From: Roseovarius albus
GTDB lineage: Bacteria > Pseudomonadota > Alphaproteobacteria > Rhodobacterales > Rhodobacteraceae
Reading direction: 5' to 3'
NCBI RefSeq assembly: GCF_900172335.1
Contig: NZ_FWFX01000001.1
Location: 310,001-374,000 of the forward strand
Length of the DNA stretch: 64,000 nucleotides
Below the pieces are notes generated by a model, which worked only from the letters and a program-made list of their open reading frames with translations, was not told the DNA's origin and ran no database searches. The translations under genes and the position numbers were made by a program. Position 1 is the stretch's first letter. Each line of letters starts with the position of its first letter. Shown piece after piece: positions 26,569 to 34,789 of this stretch.

Positions 26569-27027
26569 ATGTCAACTGTCGGAAGTTATCTGAAAAAGCA
26601 CACCGAAGCGCTGGTCAAGGATGTGGGGATTGAACCCGCATGTGAGTTGACTGGCAAATCCAAGGCTACCCTTGGTCGGTATTATTCTGATCACGACGAG
26701 CATTCTGATCGCTTCATGCCGATAGATGCTGTCGCGGCGTTGGAGGAAGCCTCGTCTTATCCGCATGTCACGAGTGCGTTAGCTGAATTGAAGGGAATTA
26801 CCCTGCAATTTGATGAGCGTCGGAAAAACAATGACGACAAAGGTGGGGTAAACACCGATGTTATCGCGTTGAGCCAGCGATTTGCAATGTTGATGGCGGA
26901 ATATCAGACGTCCATCGAAGATGGGATCATAACGGTCAACGAAGCAAAACGCTTGTTGAAAGAAACAACGATGCTTCAGCAAGTATTGATCGACATGAAG
27001 CTGCATTTGGAAGAAGAATCAGTTTAA
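26569..27027 (+). CDS. Hypothetical protein, possible phage-CII-like helical DNA-binding protein
   Basis: I do not recognise this 152-residue protein with certainty. Residues 5-55 (LKKHTEALVKDVGIEPACELTGKSKATLGRYYSDHDEHSDRFMPIDAVAALEE) read like a helix-turn-helix in which a Thr-Gly-Lys turn precedes the recognition helix. It is followed by an all-helical tail with many charged residues and a C-terminal heptad-like region (LLKETTMLQQVLIDMKLHLEE). The layout recalls lambdoid CII/CP76 regulators, but no phage genes are near. GGAAGTA lies before the ATG. It converges on the LysR gene with stop codons overlapping by four bases. A regulatory role is an inference. Confidence 0.7.
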   Translation: MSTVGSYLKKHTEALVKDVGIEPACELTGKSKATLGRYYSDHDEHSDRFMPIDAVAALEEASSYPHVTSALAELKGITLQFDERRKNNDDKGGVNTDVIALSQRFAMLMAEYQTSIEDGIITVNEAKRLLKETTMLQQVLIDMKLHLEEESV

Positions 27028-27911
27028 GCATCAAAGTCGCGGTTCAAAAATTCTTCTGCCATCCATGACATAAAGGCCCGAGTCGCGGGGGTGTCGGCAT
27101 GGCTAGCTGGCGGGATGATGTGGTAGGCTTCGAGCAGCTCTGGCCGGTGATCGAAAGGGCGGATTAATTGGCCGCTTTGAAGAAGGTCAACAACCAACGT
27201 ATCGTGTGCCATTGCCAAGCCTGCTCCGGCCAAGGCGGCGCTGATTGAGACCGAGTAGGTCGAGCTGAGGTGAACCTCATTTGCTCGATTGAAGGGTTTT
27301 CCCTGCGATTTATACCAAGTTTCCCAATTTCCCATAATTCCGGAGCAGTCCATTAAGGTTGCAGTTTCAAGGTCAATTTGGCCTTGTTGATAGTCGGGGT
27401 GGCAGATGGGATAAAATCTGTCTCGGGGCAGGGGGATGGCGTTTTCTGACATCTCGGCCGGGCGGCCGAAGCGGATTTCAACGTTGGCATGTTCCGCATG
27501 GCGTTCAGGATCCCAGATCGGGGTCACAATATTGAGCCTGAGCCATGGGAAGGCCGCGTGAAGATTGTGGAGACGCGGGGCCAGGCAGAAAACGGAAAAT
27601 GCCATGTTGCACTGGAGAATGATCGATTTTCCGCGATCCCCCCGCGTCATTGCCTGTGTGCCATGTGCCAAGAGGTCAAAAGCCTCGCGAACTGTGGGCA
27701 GATAGTTGGCACCGGCTTCACTGAGCATCAAAGCTCGGGTGCGGCGAATGAAAAGTTCACGACCCAAGAATCCTTCGAGACTGCGGACGTGTTGAGAGAT
27801 CGCTGACTGCGTAAGATTCAGCTCGGCCGCAGCCTGCGTGAACGAAAGATGCCGAGCCGCAGATTCAAACGCACGAAGCCAGTTCAGGGGGGGGAGGTTG
27901 GAGTTGTTCAT
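27024..27911 (-). CDS. LysR-family transcriptional regulator (GcvA-like) of the adjacent oxidative cluster
   Basis: A 295-residue regulator. The HTH region PPLNWLRAFESAARHLSFTQAAAELNLTQSAISQHVRSLEGFLGRELFIRR is the GcvA/AmpR branch of LysR proteins, and a co-inducer domain fills the rest. It is divergent from the aldolase-hydroxylase-PanB-ferredoxin genes across 112 bases containing a 19-base palindrome, the classical LysR arrangement for activating a neighbouring operon and repressing itself. The start is uncertain: ATG at 27911 or GTG at 27920, and neither has a good ribosome site. The inducer is presumably the substrate of the cluster. Confidence 0.9.
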   Translation of the reverse strand: MNNSNLPPLNWLRAFESAARHLSFTQAAAELNLTQSAISQHVRSLEGFLGRELFIRRTRALMLSEAGANYLPTVREAFDLLAHGTQAMTRGDRGKSIILQCNMAFSVFCLAPRLHNLHAAFPWLRLNIVTPIWDPERHAEHANVEIRFGRPAEMSENAIPLPRDRFYPICHPDYQQGQIDLETATLMDCSGIMGNWETWYKSQGKPFNRANEVHLSSTYSVSISAALAGAGLAMAHDTLVVDLLQSGQLIRPFDHRPELLEAYHIIPPASHADTPATRAFMSWMAEEFLNRDFDA

Positions 27912-27927
27912 TCTATACACAATTTAT

Positions 27928-27946
27928 ACATTAGTAATACTAATGT
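27928..27946. promoter_or_regulatory. Palindromic operator candidate for the divergent LysR regulator
   Basis: ACATTAGT-AAT-ACTAATGT is a perfect eight-base inverted repeat with a three-base centre and contains the T-N11-A core of LysR sites. It lies 17 bases upstream of the regulator start and about 78 bases before the aldolase start, inside an AT-rich promoter region. Confidence 0.7.
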
Positions 27947-28023
27947 CATGACGTTGAATCCATTGTTTGTAAAGTTTAGCGGGCTTGGGCAACATGTGCG
28001 ACAGCAACTGAGGAGGCCGCAAA

Positions 28024-28785
28024 ATGAACGTTCAGACAGCCACGCATAACCCAAATATCGCTTTTTGGAAGGAACGCACTGAACTGGCAGCCGCCTTTCG
28101 TTGGACCGAACGCCTGAATATGCACGAGGCGGTGGCGAACCATTTCAGCCTTGCGGTTAATGATGATGGCACTCAATTCCTGATCAACCCCAACCAACGT
28201 CATTTCAGCCGGATCAAGGCCTCAGACCTGTTGTTATTGGATGCGAATGATCCGGATGTGCTGGATCGTCCCGGTGCGCCAGATCCGACAGCCTGGGGGT
28301 TGCATGGTGGCATCCATCGCCTATGCCCACATGCGCGCTGCGCGATGCATGTACATTCTATTCATGCGACGGTTTTGGCCTGCTTGGCCGACAGTAATAT
28401 GCCGCCGATCGATCAGAATACCGCGACCTTTTACAATCGTTACGTGATTGATGAAGAGTTTGGCGGACTGGCGTTTGAAAGCGAGGGAGAGCGCTGCGCC
28501 TCGATGCTCAAAGACCCCAAAGTCAAAGTGATGATCATGGGCAACCACGGCGTGCTGATCCTTGGTGAAAATGTCGCCGATACCTTCAACCGCCTGTACT
28601 ATTTCGAGCGCGCGGCCGAAACATATATCCGTGCCCTGCAAACCGGACAGCCGCTGAGGGTTCTCAGCGATGAGATCGCAGAGAAAACCGCAAAAGAATT
28701 GGAAGATTACCCGGATCAGGCCGAGGCGCATATGTCAGAGATGATGGCCATCTTAGACGCAGAAAACTCGGACTACGCAAGCTGA
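28024..28785 (+). CDS. Class II aldolase/adducin-domain protein
   Basis: A 253-residue protein with the class II aldolase/adducin fold. The zinc ligands HVH (in CAMHVHSIHA) and the distal His in IMGNHGVLILG are present. The position that carries the catalytic Glu in fuculose-phosphate aldolase (usually S-S-E before the LH segment) reads PTAWGLHGGIH here. That is the adducin-like variant, so a simple aldol cleavage is not assured; decarboxylation, epimerisation or another metal-assisted step is possible. GAGGAGG lies eight bases before the ATG. It is the first gene of a four-gene co-directional cluster beside a LysR regulator. Confidence 0.88.
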   Translation: MNVQTATHNPNIAFWKERTELAAAFRWTERLNMHEAVANHFSLAVNDDGTQFLINPNQRHFSRIKASDLLLLDANDPDVLDRPGAPDPTAWGLHGGIHRLCPHARCAMHVHSIHATVLACLADSNMPPIDQNTATFYNRYVIDEEFGGLAFESEGERCASMLKDPKVKVMIMGNHGVLILGENVADTFNRLYYFERAAETYIRALQTGQPLRVLSDEIAEKTAKELEDYPDQAEAHMSEMMAILDAENSDYAS

Positions 28786-28904
28786 TCTGCGGATGCAGCG
28801 CCGGGTTTTATCAAGCCCTACCTTTTTTCTTGAAGCGTCTGATCAGTAGAGCAGGTCAGACGTCAAACCATTCATGCCTTTGGGCTTGATATCGGAGTAC
28901 TGAA

Positions 28905-29933
28905 ATGCCCGATTATGTTCCTACAAATGCTGCCTCTTCCGGGGTGAAGTTGGACAAGAAAACACTCAAGTCCATTGCGGGGCGATCAGATCGCCCCGGT
29001 TTGAAATATCTGGCGAAGTGGGGCGGATCCTTGGCTTTGACCGGCGTTTTGATCTGGATAAGTTTGGGGACTATATGGATGTGGCCTGCGATGTTCCTGC
29101 ACGGAATCTTCCTAACGGTACCGGCCTATTCCTTCAGCCATGAAACCGCACATGGCACAGCTTTTCGTACCCGTTCGTTGAACGAGGCTGTTCTATGGGT
29201 GACATCGCTGATTTACATGGAAGAGCCTCTGCATCGGCGGTACACACACACCAACCACCACACATTCACCTGGCATGTTGGTAAAGACAGCCAAATGCCG
29301 TTTGACACACCAATGGGGTTTGGCGGCTGGATTGCCGAAATCACTGGCTTTGCCTTGCTGCGGTTCCACATGCATGTCTTCGTGCAATTGGCGACCAAGC
29401 AATATTCTGACACCATGAAGATGGTTACGCCCGAGGGTGAGTTTGGCAAGATGACCCGCAATGCGCGGATCATGCTGGCAATTTACACCCTGATTGCGGT
29501 AGCGCCGCTCTTTGGCATCTGGTGGCCGATCTGGTTTATCGCGGTGCCCCGCGTGCTGGGCGCGCCGGTGATGCTGTTGTTCACCTTGATTCAGCATGTT
29601 GAGTTGCAGGAAAATTCGCCTTCGATCTTGGAAAGCACACGGTCATTCAAAGGCAGTTGGCTGGCGAACTTCCTCTATATGAACATGAACAATCACGTGG
29701 AGCATCACCTGTATCCTCAAGTGCCATTTCATGCGCTGCCGCAACTGGCTGATGCGATTGAAGATCAAACTCCGGACCCCGATCCGGGGTTTTGGAAAAC
29801 AAACCTTGAGGTACTAAGCGTGGTGATCCGCCGGAGTTTTGGCCACCAGACCAAAGCCGCAACCATCCGACAAGCTCCGCATATGATCACCGAAGGTGGT
29901 CCTGTTGAACGGGTTGCGCAGCGTACGATGTAA
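28905..29933 (+). CDS. Membrane di-iron hydroxylase/desaturase, MocD-like
   Basis: A 342-residue integral membrane protein of the fatty-acid desaturase superfamily. The histidine boxes are SHETAHG (about 83), HRRYTHTNHH (about 109) and NNHVEHHLYP (about 263), with an extra QHVE. They bind a non-heme di-iron centre for O2-dependent hydroxylation or desaturation. Four to five hydrophobic helices surround them. A MocE-type Rieske ferredoxin gene lies two genes downstream, so electrons probably come from that protein, as in the mocDE pair of rhizopine catabolism. The neighbours are catabolic rather than lipid genes, so a small-molecule hydroxylase is more likely than a lipid desaturase. The substrate is unknown. 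Confidence 0.85.
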   Translation: MPDYVPTNAASSGVKLDKKTLKSIAGRSDRPGLKYLAKWGGSLALTGVLIWISLGTIWMWPAMFLHGIFLTVPAYSFSHETAHGTAFRTRSLNEAVLWVTSLIYMEEPLHRRYTHTNHHTFTWHVGKDSQMPFDTPMGFGGWIAEITGFALLRFHMHVFVQLATKQYSDTMKMVTPEGEFGKMTRNARIMLAIYTLIAVAPLFGIWWPIWFIAVPRVLGAPVMLLFTLIQHVELQENSPSILESTRSFKGSWLANFLYMNMNNHVEHHLYPQVPFHALPQLADAIEDQTPDPDPGFWKTNLEVLSVVIRRSFGHQTKAATIRQAPHMITEGGPVERVAQRTM

Positions 29934-30034
29934 GGCTCGCGGATTTTGATAAATGTGGTCGGTCAGAGGTTTTGCCAGACTACAAAGAGATAGGACCGTT
30001 AGAAAATTGAATCACACAAAACAGGAACTTTAGA

Positions 30035-30883
30035 ATGAAGCGCATCTACGATTTCAGCCGCAATCCCGCCATGCGGAATTTTACTGTAGCAGATTTGAAG
30101 GCGCTGAAAGGGTCAGGACGACAATTGTCGATGGCCAACCCGGCAGACCGCAATGAGATTAAGGCCTGTGTCGATGCGGAGATTGATCTGTTTGTTGTAG
30201 GGACTGATCAGATGGAGGATGTGCGCGAACTGGCACCGGCGATCTTCACCGGGGCAGGGTCTTCTTGGGCGCAGTTTGGATCGGATGATGAGATCGTGGC
30301 TCATGCATATGAGGCGATGCGCCGGGGCGCGGATATGTACTACACATTGCGGTCTTTTGACGTGATGGAGTGGATGGCGAGTGAGGGCATTCCGGTGCAA
30401 AGCCATATCGGTTTGATCCCAACCTTCAGCCACCATTGTGGCGGTCTGCGGGCGTTCGGGCGAAAGGCTGAAGAAGCGATGCAGATCTGGGAGACGATCA
30501 AACGTATGGAAGATGTTGGCGTTTTCGCGGTAGAGGCTGAATGTATCGCCGAAGAAGTGCTGACAGCTGTAAACGGCAAGACAAGCATCGTGACATTTTC
30601 GTTGGGCTCCGGTCCGGGCGGAGATGCGGTTTTCTCTTTCGTGGCAGATATTTGCGGCGAAGTGAGCGAGGAAGGCAAGCCGCCAAAACACGCCCATGCC
30701 TTTGGCCAAGTGGGGCGTTTGCACAAGCAGATTCATGATGAGCGCGTGGCGGCCCTTGGAGAGTTTCATCGCGAAGTAGCGGCAGGAAATTTCCCCTATG
30801 CCGAGACCAATATTGGCATGTTTGCGGGCGAAAAGGAAAAGTTCCTAGAGGCGCTCGATCATTGGACGCCAACACATCAATGA
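30035..30883 (+). CDS. PanB-like (ketopantoate hydroxymethyltransferase superfamily) protein, divergent
   Basis: A 282-residue TIM-barrel protein of the PanB / isocitrate-lyase superfamily. VQSHIGLIPTFSHHCGG (about 121-137) aligns with GHLGLTPQSVN of PanB, and FAVEAECI supplies the Glu of LVLECVP. Other PanB catalytic elements differ: the Mg-binding VGDS reads VGTD, the LLADLPF aspartate region reads FTGAGSS, and the substrate lysine of MVKIEGG is absent (MYYTLRS). It is therefore unlikely to be the pantothenate enzyme, and no panC is adjacent. Position between a hydroxylase and a ferredoxin suggests a C-C cleaving or forming step, perhaps releasing a one-carbon unit. AGGA precedes the ATG. 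Confidence 0.78.
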   Translation: MKRIYDFSRNPAMRNFTVADLKALKGSGRQLSMANPADRNEIKACVDAEIDLFVVGTDQMEDVRELAPAIFTGAGSSWAQFGSDDEIVAHAYEAMRRGADMYYTLRSFDVMEWMASEGIPVQSHIGLIPTFSHHCGGLRAFGRKAEEAMQIWETIKRMEDVGVFAVEAECIAEEVLTAVNGKTSIVTFSLGSGPGGDAVFSFVADICGEVSEEGKPPKHAHAFGQVGRLHKQIHDERVAALGEFHREVAAGNFPYAETNIGMFAGEKEKFLEALDHWTPTHQ

Positions 30884-30916
30884 ACTGTTAAATCAGCCAA
30901 ACTTGGAGCCAGCAAA

Positions 30917-31228
30917 ATGACGACCTGGATTGACGCATGTGCCACCGATGACATCGACGAAGAAGATCTGATTCCGTGGGAGCACAACGGTCGAAGCTAC
31001 GCGATTTACAACACCGAAAAGGGGTTTTTCGCCTCGGATCTGATGTGCACGCATGAAAAACAAAGCCTCGAAGATGGGTTGGTGATCGATTGTGTGATCG
31101 AATGCCCGTTGCACGGTGGTCGTTTTGATATCTGCACAGGAAAGGCTTTGTCCGCACCTTGTACCGTTGATCTTGTGACCCACCCTGTCAAAGTTGAGGG
31201 TGGTCGCGTGTTTGTCGAGCTTTCATAA
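30917..31228 (+). CDS. Rieske-type [2Fe-2S] ferredoxin, MocE-like
   Basis: A 103-residue soluble protein with a complete Rieske site: C-x-H in MCTHEK and C-x2-H in CPLHGG, 16 residues apart. It has no membrane anchor and the length of a stand-alone ferredoxin. Resemblance to MocE is strongest in the segment around the cluster, ending GGRFDICTGKAL. It should carry electrons to the di-iron hydroxylase encoded two genes upstream. No ferredoxin reductase (MocF-like) is in the cluster, so the reductase must be elsewhere. GGAG lies nine bases before the ATG, 33 bases after the PanB-like gene. Confidence 0.93.
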   Translation: MTTWIDACATDDIDEEDLIPWEHNGRSYAIYNTEKGFFASDLMCTHEKQSLEDGLVIDCVIECPLHGGRFDICTGKALSAPCTVDLVTHPVKVEGGRVFVELS

Positions 31229-31389
31229 GCACATTTGGGGCTTGAGGACCGTCACGGTTCACTGAGCCCCCATTAACCTCGCATTGATACTTCCCTTTGC
31301 CACCGGGCGCGCCCGGGTCAGGTGAAACATATATCATCCCATTCCCGCTGTGTCGGGCCGAGAACAAAGGGATGCGGAAAGGGAATTTC

Positions 31390-33681
31390 ATGAATAAGGC
31401 AGTTACCGATGGCATTACTTTCATGCCGCCCAAGTTTGCAGATGGGCTGGACGTGTGGTCGAGCGAAGATGGCACTGTGGGCTCGGCCACTTATGAGGGT
31501 GCGCTGAATGCTATCTATACGCCATCGGATCAGGATTTCGCTGGTGCGTTAGAAATGCAGAAAACCGAGGCCGTGCAAAGGCTGAGGTATATGGGGCAAA
31601 CACAAATTTTGCCAGGCTGTTATCTTAGGGTCAAAACCAGGATCAAAGCCATCACAGGGAATTTGCCGACTGTCCGTATTGCCGCTTGGGCCGGGGCAAG
31701 TGATGACACTCATGTCCCCAATCTGACGGAGGTTGGGCCTGAAATTAGCCTAACGACCTATGGAGAGGTTGTTGAGGTCAGCGCGATCATCGGAACAGGG
31801 CTACGTAACGGAGTTGACATGCCATGGGGTGTTGGGCCCGCATACGGCCACTTCGGATTGGACCTGACGGGCCCCAATGGCGGTATCATTCGCATAGATG
31901 ACTTTCAAATCGAAGATGTGACCAATGTGTTCCTGCGGGACATGTTAAGCATGGTGGATGTGCGCGATTTTGGAGCGATTGGGGATGGTGTTGTTGATGA
32001 TTTCGCTGCGTTTGAAGCGGCGGATGCGGCCGCAAATGGACGTGAAGTGTTAATATCAGCAGGTTCATATTACTTGGGCGATAGTGTAACGCTTCAATCC
32101 CCGGTTAAAATCGAAGGCACTGTGACGTTGCCGGCTGATAAAACCTTTGCGATGGTGCAAAACTTCGACATGCCCCATTACATCCGCGTGTTTGGCAGTG
32201 AAGACGAGGCGCTGCGTAAGGCGTTTCAGGCGCTGATCAATGGTGTCGGGCACGAAACACTGGATTTGGGTGGCCTGCGGTTTGACATCACAAAGCCAAT
32301 TGATATGCAGTCGGCGGTTGCTACTCGTGATGTTTTTTCGCAGCGACGGGTTATTCGGAATGGCCAGATCAGTGCCAGAAACTCCTCGGCCTGGGATACC
32401 GAGGTTTTCACGTCACAAGCGAGCTACAGCGTCAATGATGCGCGAACTCTGAAGAATGTGACAAACGTAGCTAATATTCCGATCGGGTCCCTGGTTGAGG
32501 GCAACGGTGTGGGCAGAGAAGTCTATGTCCGAGAGAAGAACATTGCTGCCAAGGAATTGACACTTAGTCTGCCCCTGTATGACGCGGAGGGCAGTCAAAC
32601 TTTCTCCTTCCGCAGATTCAAGTACATCCTTGATTTCAGCGGTTTTGAAAAGCTCGACAAATTCATCATCTCGGATGTGGAATTCCAGTGTTCTGGACGT
32701 TGCAGCGCTGTTTTGTTGCCGAAAACAGCCAAAGCCTTCACCTTTAAGGACTGCTTTTTCACTGCGCCCAAAGATCGGGGCATCACCAGTTTTGCGAAAG
32801 GTGACCAGGGGATGCTTGTGGATCAATGCCAGTTCATTTCGGACGAGGCGCCACTGGCTGCGGCGGACAGAACATCCATCGGCCTAAATACGAATGCTAA
32901 TGACGTGAAATTACGCGACAACCGCGCCACTTACTTTCGCCACTTTGCAGTGCTGGCAGGTGGTAACACGATTTTCACCGGAAACCACTACTTTCAGGGG
33001 GACGCGCAGCAGGGGTCTCCTCGCACAGCGGGGCTGGTTTTGACCGAGCAAAATAATCGGGCAACAATTGTCGGAAACTATATCGATAACAATTTCCTTG
33101 AGTGGACCAATGAGCATGATGCGGAGCCGGACTTCTTGAACGAATTTTCGTTTAGTGCGCTGAATATCAGCGATAACACTTTTGTCGTAGGCCATGTCGC
33201 ACCTTGGTTCAGTTTTATAGTCATCAAACCCTATGGACCTGGGCACTTCATTAAAGGGTTGAATGTGAACGGGAACTCCTTCCGTGTGATTGGTGATGAA
33301 ATTGATCGCATTGAACGATTGGACACTAGTTTTGCCTCGCTCGACTTCGATCGGGTGATAAATGTGAACTTCGCCAATAATGCATTCAGCAATGTAACAA
33401 CACACACGGTTTGTCCGGTTAAGGTCTCACATACAGAAGCAAGCCCATCGCAAACCTGGGCAATTGACGCAGAAGGGAAGTTGCCCTTTGGCGCGCAGGC
33501 ACAAGCCGTGGATTCTGTTGTTTTAACAGCGCCGCTTTCGGATAACACGGGGAGTGCATATCACGGCGTCCCTTACGTTCAGTTTAAACAAGGGCCCAAT
33601 CAGGACCAGATTTATCTGCAATGGGAAAAACCGGTCAGTGGTTCGGCGACAGTTCACGTTCGGATTGACGATGCGCTCTGA
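31390..33681 (+). CDS. Right-handed beta-helix protein (pectate-lyase-3/GH28-related)
   Basis: A 763-residue protein. After about 175 N-terminal residues of beta-rich sequence, VDVRDFGAIGDGVVDDFAAFEAADAAANGREVLISAG marks the start of a pectate-lyase-3 type beta-helix. Repeated strand units (FIISDVEF, FTFKDCFF, VGNYIDNN, LNISDNTF, LNVNGNSF, VNFANNAF) follow. Such proteins cleave or bind acidic polysaccharide, or serve as phage-type spikes. No signal peptide is visible from the chosen ATG (AAAGGGA upstream); a longer reading starting at 31297 has none either. Catalytic residues cannot be assigned. It converges on the next gene with three bases between stops. Confidence 0.75.
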   Translation: MNKAVTDGITFMPPKFADGLDVWSSEDGTVGSATYEGALNAIYTPSDQDFAGALEMQKTEAVQRLRYMGQTQILPGCYLRVKTRIKAITGNLPTVRIAAWAGASDDTHVPNLTEVGPEISLTTYGEVVEVSAIIGTGLRNGVDMPWGVGPAYGHFGLDLTGPNGGIIRIDDFQIEDVTNVFLRDMLSMVDVRDFGAIGDGVVDDFAAFEAADAAANGREVLISAGSYYLGDSVTLQSPVKIEGTVTLPADKTFAMVQNFDMPHYIRVFGSEDEALRKAFQALINGVGHETLDLGGLRFDITKPIDMQSAVATRDVFSQRRVIRNGQISARNSSAWDTEVFTSQASYSVNDARTLKNVTNVANIPIGSLVEGNGVGREVYVREKNIAAKELTLSLPLYDAEGSQTFSFRRFKYILDFSGFEKLDKFIISDVEFQCSGRCSAVLLPKTAKAFTFKDCFFTAPKDRGITSFAKGDQGMLVDQCQFISDEAPLAAADRTSIGLNTNANDVKLRDNRATYFRHFAVLAGGNTIFTGNHYFQGDAQQGSPRTAGLVLTEQNNRATIVGNYIDNNFLEWTNEHDAEPDFLNEFSFSALNISDNTFVVGHVAPWFSFIVIKPYGPGHFIKGLNVNGNSFRVIGDEIDRIERLDTSFASLDFDRVINVNFANNAFSNVTTHTVCPVKVSHTEASPSQTWAIDAEGKLPFGAQAQAVDSVVLTAPLSDNTGSAYHGVPYVQFKQGPNQDQIYLQWEKPVSGSATVHVRIDDAL

Positions 33682-33684
33682 TTT

Positions 33685-34329
33685 TCAGAAATGATGCCAG
33701 GCACCGAATTTGAGTTTTAGCTCATCGGTGCCCATCACGCCTGTTATGATTCCCGCCTCTAAATGCCGCCCTGAGCGTTGTTCGAATATGTAGGATGGGG
33801 CCAATTTGATATAGGCTGGTTCAATCGGGGGGATGCGGCCCTGAAGCTGAAAGATCAGTTTACTCTGTTTTGTCACTGAGAGGCCCAACGTGGCATCAGC
33901 TTCGAAATCTCCGGCAAGCCCATTCGAGAAAATGATGCTTCGCGTTTCCAGGCCAAGCCAGCCGTCTATTTCCACCCATTTTATTCCACGTCCAATCGAA
34001 ACCCCGGGGCGAAAGGCGAGTTCGTTCTCAGCCATCCCAATGGCTATTTCCCAAGCAGACAATATACCAACCGCTGCAGGTTTGCCGGGGTATCGTGCAA
34101 ATACAAAGGCTTTGTCACTGACGGTGTCGTCTCCCCCGAGGTCTAGGCCGAGCGTGAGTTTGTCTGTTACACCGTATTCGCCGTAAATTGTTCCATACGT
34201 CTGGTAGGGAGCTTCGGTTTCTATTTCGAGGGAATAGGATAGGAATACACTTCCCTTTTCGCGTGGCCAGGCTCCTGCCTGAACCTGCGCCGTTGACAAG
34301 GCAAGTATTGCGATGATGACGCGAAGCAT
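33685..34329 (-). CDS. Putative outer-membrane or periplasmic beta-barrel protein
   Basis: A 214-residue protein with a signal peptide (MLRVIIAILALSTAQVQAGA). The mature part alternates hydrophobic and polar residues in short strands (GSVFLSYSLEIE, EYGVTDKLTLGLDLGG, AWEIAIGMAENELAFRPGVSIG, KLIFQLQGRIP) and ends with Phe, as outer-membrane barrels often do. I know of no function. The start at 34329 has GGAGG immediately upstream, so a longer reading from 34464 is rejected. It is divergent from the small monooxygenase-domain gene across 112 bases. Confidence 0.72.
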   Translation of the reverse strand: MLRVIIAILALSTAQVQAGAWPREKGSVFLSYSLEIETEAPYQTYGTIYGEYGVTDKLTLGLDLGGDDTVSDKAFVFARYPGKPAAVGILSAWEIAIGMAENELAFRPGVSIGRGIKWVEIDGWLGLETRSIIFSNGLAGDFEADATLGLSVTKQSKLIFQLQGRIPPIEPAYIKLAPSYIFEQRSGRHLEAGIITGVMGTDELKLKFGAWHHF

Positions 34330-34441
34330 GGGGTCCTCCGCGTTGACTTTGCTCAATATTGGTAAATCATCTGTTAAGACTGAATATTTTGCGCTTCCTG
34401 TGCAACCTGCTAGGCTTGGGTCAACAAACAGGAGAGTAGCC

Positions 34442-34762
34442 ATGCCGACAATCAAGCAGTCCAATAGTTTTCAAACTGTCATAACAACCTTCGAAATGAC
34501 ACCGGGTACTTGTCAGGACCTACTTGATGAACTGACGGCGGCTTATGATGAGTTTATTTCCAAGCAGCCTGGATTTATTGGCGCTGGCCTGCATGTCAAC
34601 GATGCGCAGACGCGGATTGCAAACTATTCACAATGGCAGCGGCGCGAAGATTTTCAAGCCATGTTGCGCAGTAATGAGATGCGGGTGCGCAATCGCCGGT
34701 TCAATGAACTTTGCAAAAGCTTTGAACCTGTGATGTATGATGTCGCAGCGACATTTAGCTGA
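34442..34762 (+). CDS. Antibiotic-biosynthesis-monooxygenase (ABM)-domain protein
   Basis: A 106-residue protein with the ferredoxin-like ABM fold: TVITTFEMTPGTCQDLLDELTAAYDEFISKQPGFIGAGLHVNDAQTRIANYSQWQRREDFQAML is the classic strand-helix-strand pattern with the conserved Trp. Members include small cofactor-free oxygenases, haem-degrading enzymes and many proteins of unknown role. AGGAGA lies before the ATG at 34442. An apparent upstream extension overlaps the divergent gene and is rejected. It is followed after 27 bases by the DUF5665 gene and may be co-transcribed with it. Confidence 0.85.
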   Translation: MPTIKQSNSFQTVITTFEMTPGTCQDLLDELTAAYDEFISKQPGFIGAGLHVNDAQTRIANYSQWQRREDFQAMLRSNEMRVRNRRFNELCKSFEPVMYDVAATFS

Positions 34763-34789
34763 CTCAACCCAGATCTTCCGGAGAATTAG

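Noticed and set aside
28836..28862. Seven-base hairpin cgtctga/tcagacg between the aldolase and hydroxylase genes
   Set aside because: No T tract, and the next gene is co-directional with a good ribosome site, so I do not treat it as ending the transcript.
30035..30883. Annotation as the pantothenate enzyme PanB
   Set aside because: Most catalytic motifs are altered, panC is not adjacent, and the neighbours are catabolic redox genes.
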